Shown one piece after another: positions 34,355 to 34,465 of a DNA stretch of 34,465 bases. The position numbers were made by a program, and so were the translations under genes. Under the pieces are notes generated by a model. It was not told the DNA's origin and did not search any database. It saw only the letters and a program-made list of their open reading frames with translations. This stretch comes from Biscogniauxia marginata. Lineage: Eukaryota > Ascomycota > Sordariomycetes > Xylariales > Xylariaceae. Each line of letters starts with the position of its first letter. Position 1 is the stretch's first letter. The DNA is taken from NCBI GenBank assembly GCA_022695795.1, contig MU404244.1, positions 1 through 34,465 of the forward strand. Reading direction: 5' to 3'.

Positions 34355-34465
34355 TATATTTTATTTTATTTATATTTTATTTTATTTATATTTTATTTTA
34401 TTTATATTTTATTTTATTTATATTTTATTTTATTTATATTTTATTTTATTTATATTTTATTTTAG
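34355..34465. repeat. 16-bp AT-only minisatellite, about 7 copies, running to the window end
   Basis: The unit TATATTTTATTTTATT recurs with exact 16-bp spacing at 34355, 34371, 34387, 34403, 34419, 34435 and 34451. The first copy is slightly imperfect at its left edge and the rest are identical until a final G at 34465. The array may continue beyond the window. The identity of the units, against the mutated surroundings, points to recent expansion or to homogenisation. Confidence 0.9.

Overview
The window reads as nuclear DNA of a filamentous ascomycete (Pezizomycotina) with a two-compartment genome. Very AT-rich blocks (about 1-400, 6.84-12.65, 22.26-24.18 and 25.4-34.47 kb) alternate sharply with base-balanced islands (0.4-6.84, 12.65-22.26 and 24.18-25.40 kb). 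In the AT blocks the remaining C and G sit mostly in CpG, CpA/TpG is nearly used up, and repeat copies differ from each other mainly by transitions. This is the signature of repeat-induced point mutation (RIP). The one clear host gene has short GT...AG introns with CTAAC/CTAAT-like branch sites, which also fits a filamentous fungus.

Island 1 holds the only gene I can support as intact: a 9-exon gene (926-5291, +) for a 1281-residue HyuA-HyuB fusion of the 5-oxoprolinase (OPLAH/OXP1) family. It looks broken if read as single ORFs, but eight canonical introns restore one frame. The rest of this island (5.3-6.84 kb) is essentially gene-free.

The AT block at 6.84-12.65 kb is a graveyard of RIP-mutated repeats. 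Into it are set a 599-bp TRIM-like element (8465-9063: two 140/145-bp LTRs, TG...CA ends, 5-bp target duplication TATTA), a 203-bp MITE with 10-bp inverted ends (11408-11610), and an approximately 820-bp foldback element (11655-12476) built around a 400-bp element with long terminal inverted repeats (TIRs). Related copies of that 400-bp family lie at 22.33-22.71 and 23.71-24.11 kb, with fragments at 1-0.2 and 9.2-9.47 kb.

Island 2 (12.65-22.26 kb) has ordinary base composition but only short ORFs, none recognisable. Island 3 (24.18-25.40 kb) also has no intact gene. Its minus strand carries one protein-like frame broken by stops, a weak candidate for a decayed gene.

The right third is dominated by one complete Ty3/Gypsy chromovirus, 26119-33774, on the minus strand: LTRs of 504 and 472 bp, target duplication GTTTA, polypurine tract, Gag zinc knuckle, RT, RNase H, integrase and a C-terminal chromodomain, all inactivated by RIP-type mutations. 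Between pol and the 3' LTR, on the opposite strand and tail-to-tail with the chromodomain, is a second reading frame (about 26797-27315, +). It encodes a Cys-rich plus coiled-coil protein and is the most unusual coding feature here. The window ends in a 16-bp AT-only minisatellite. I see no rRNA, tRNA or CRISPR array.
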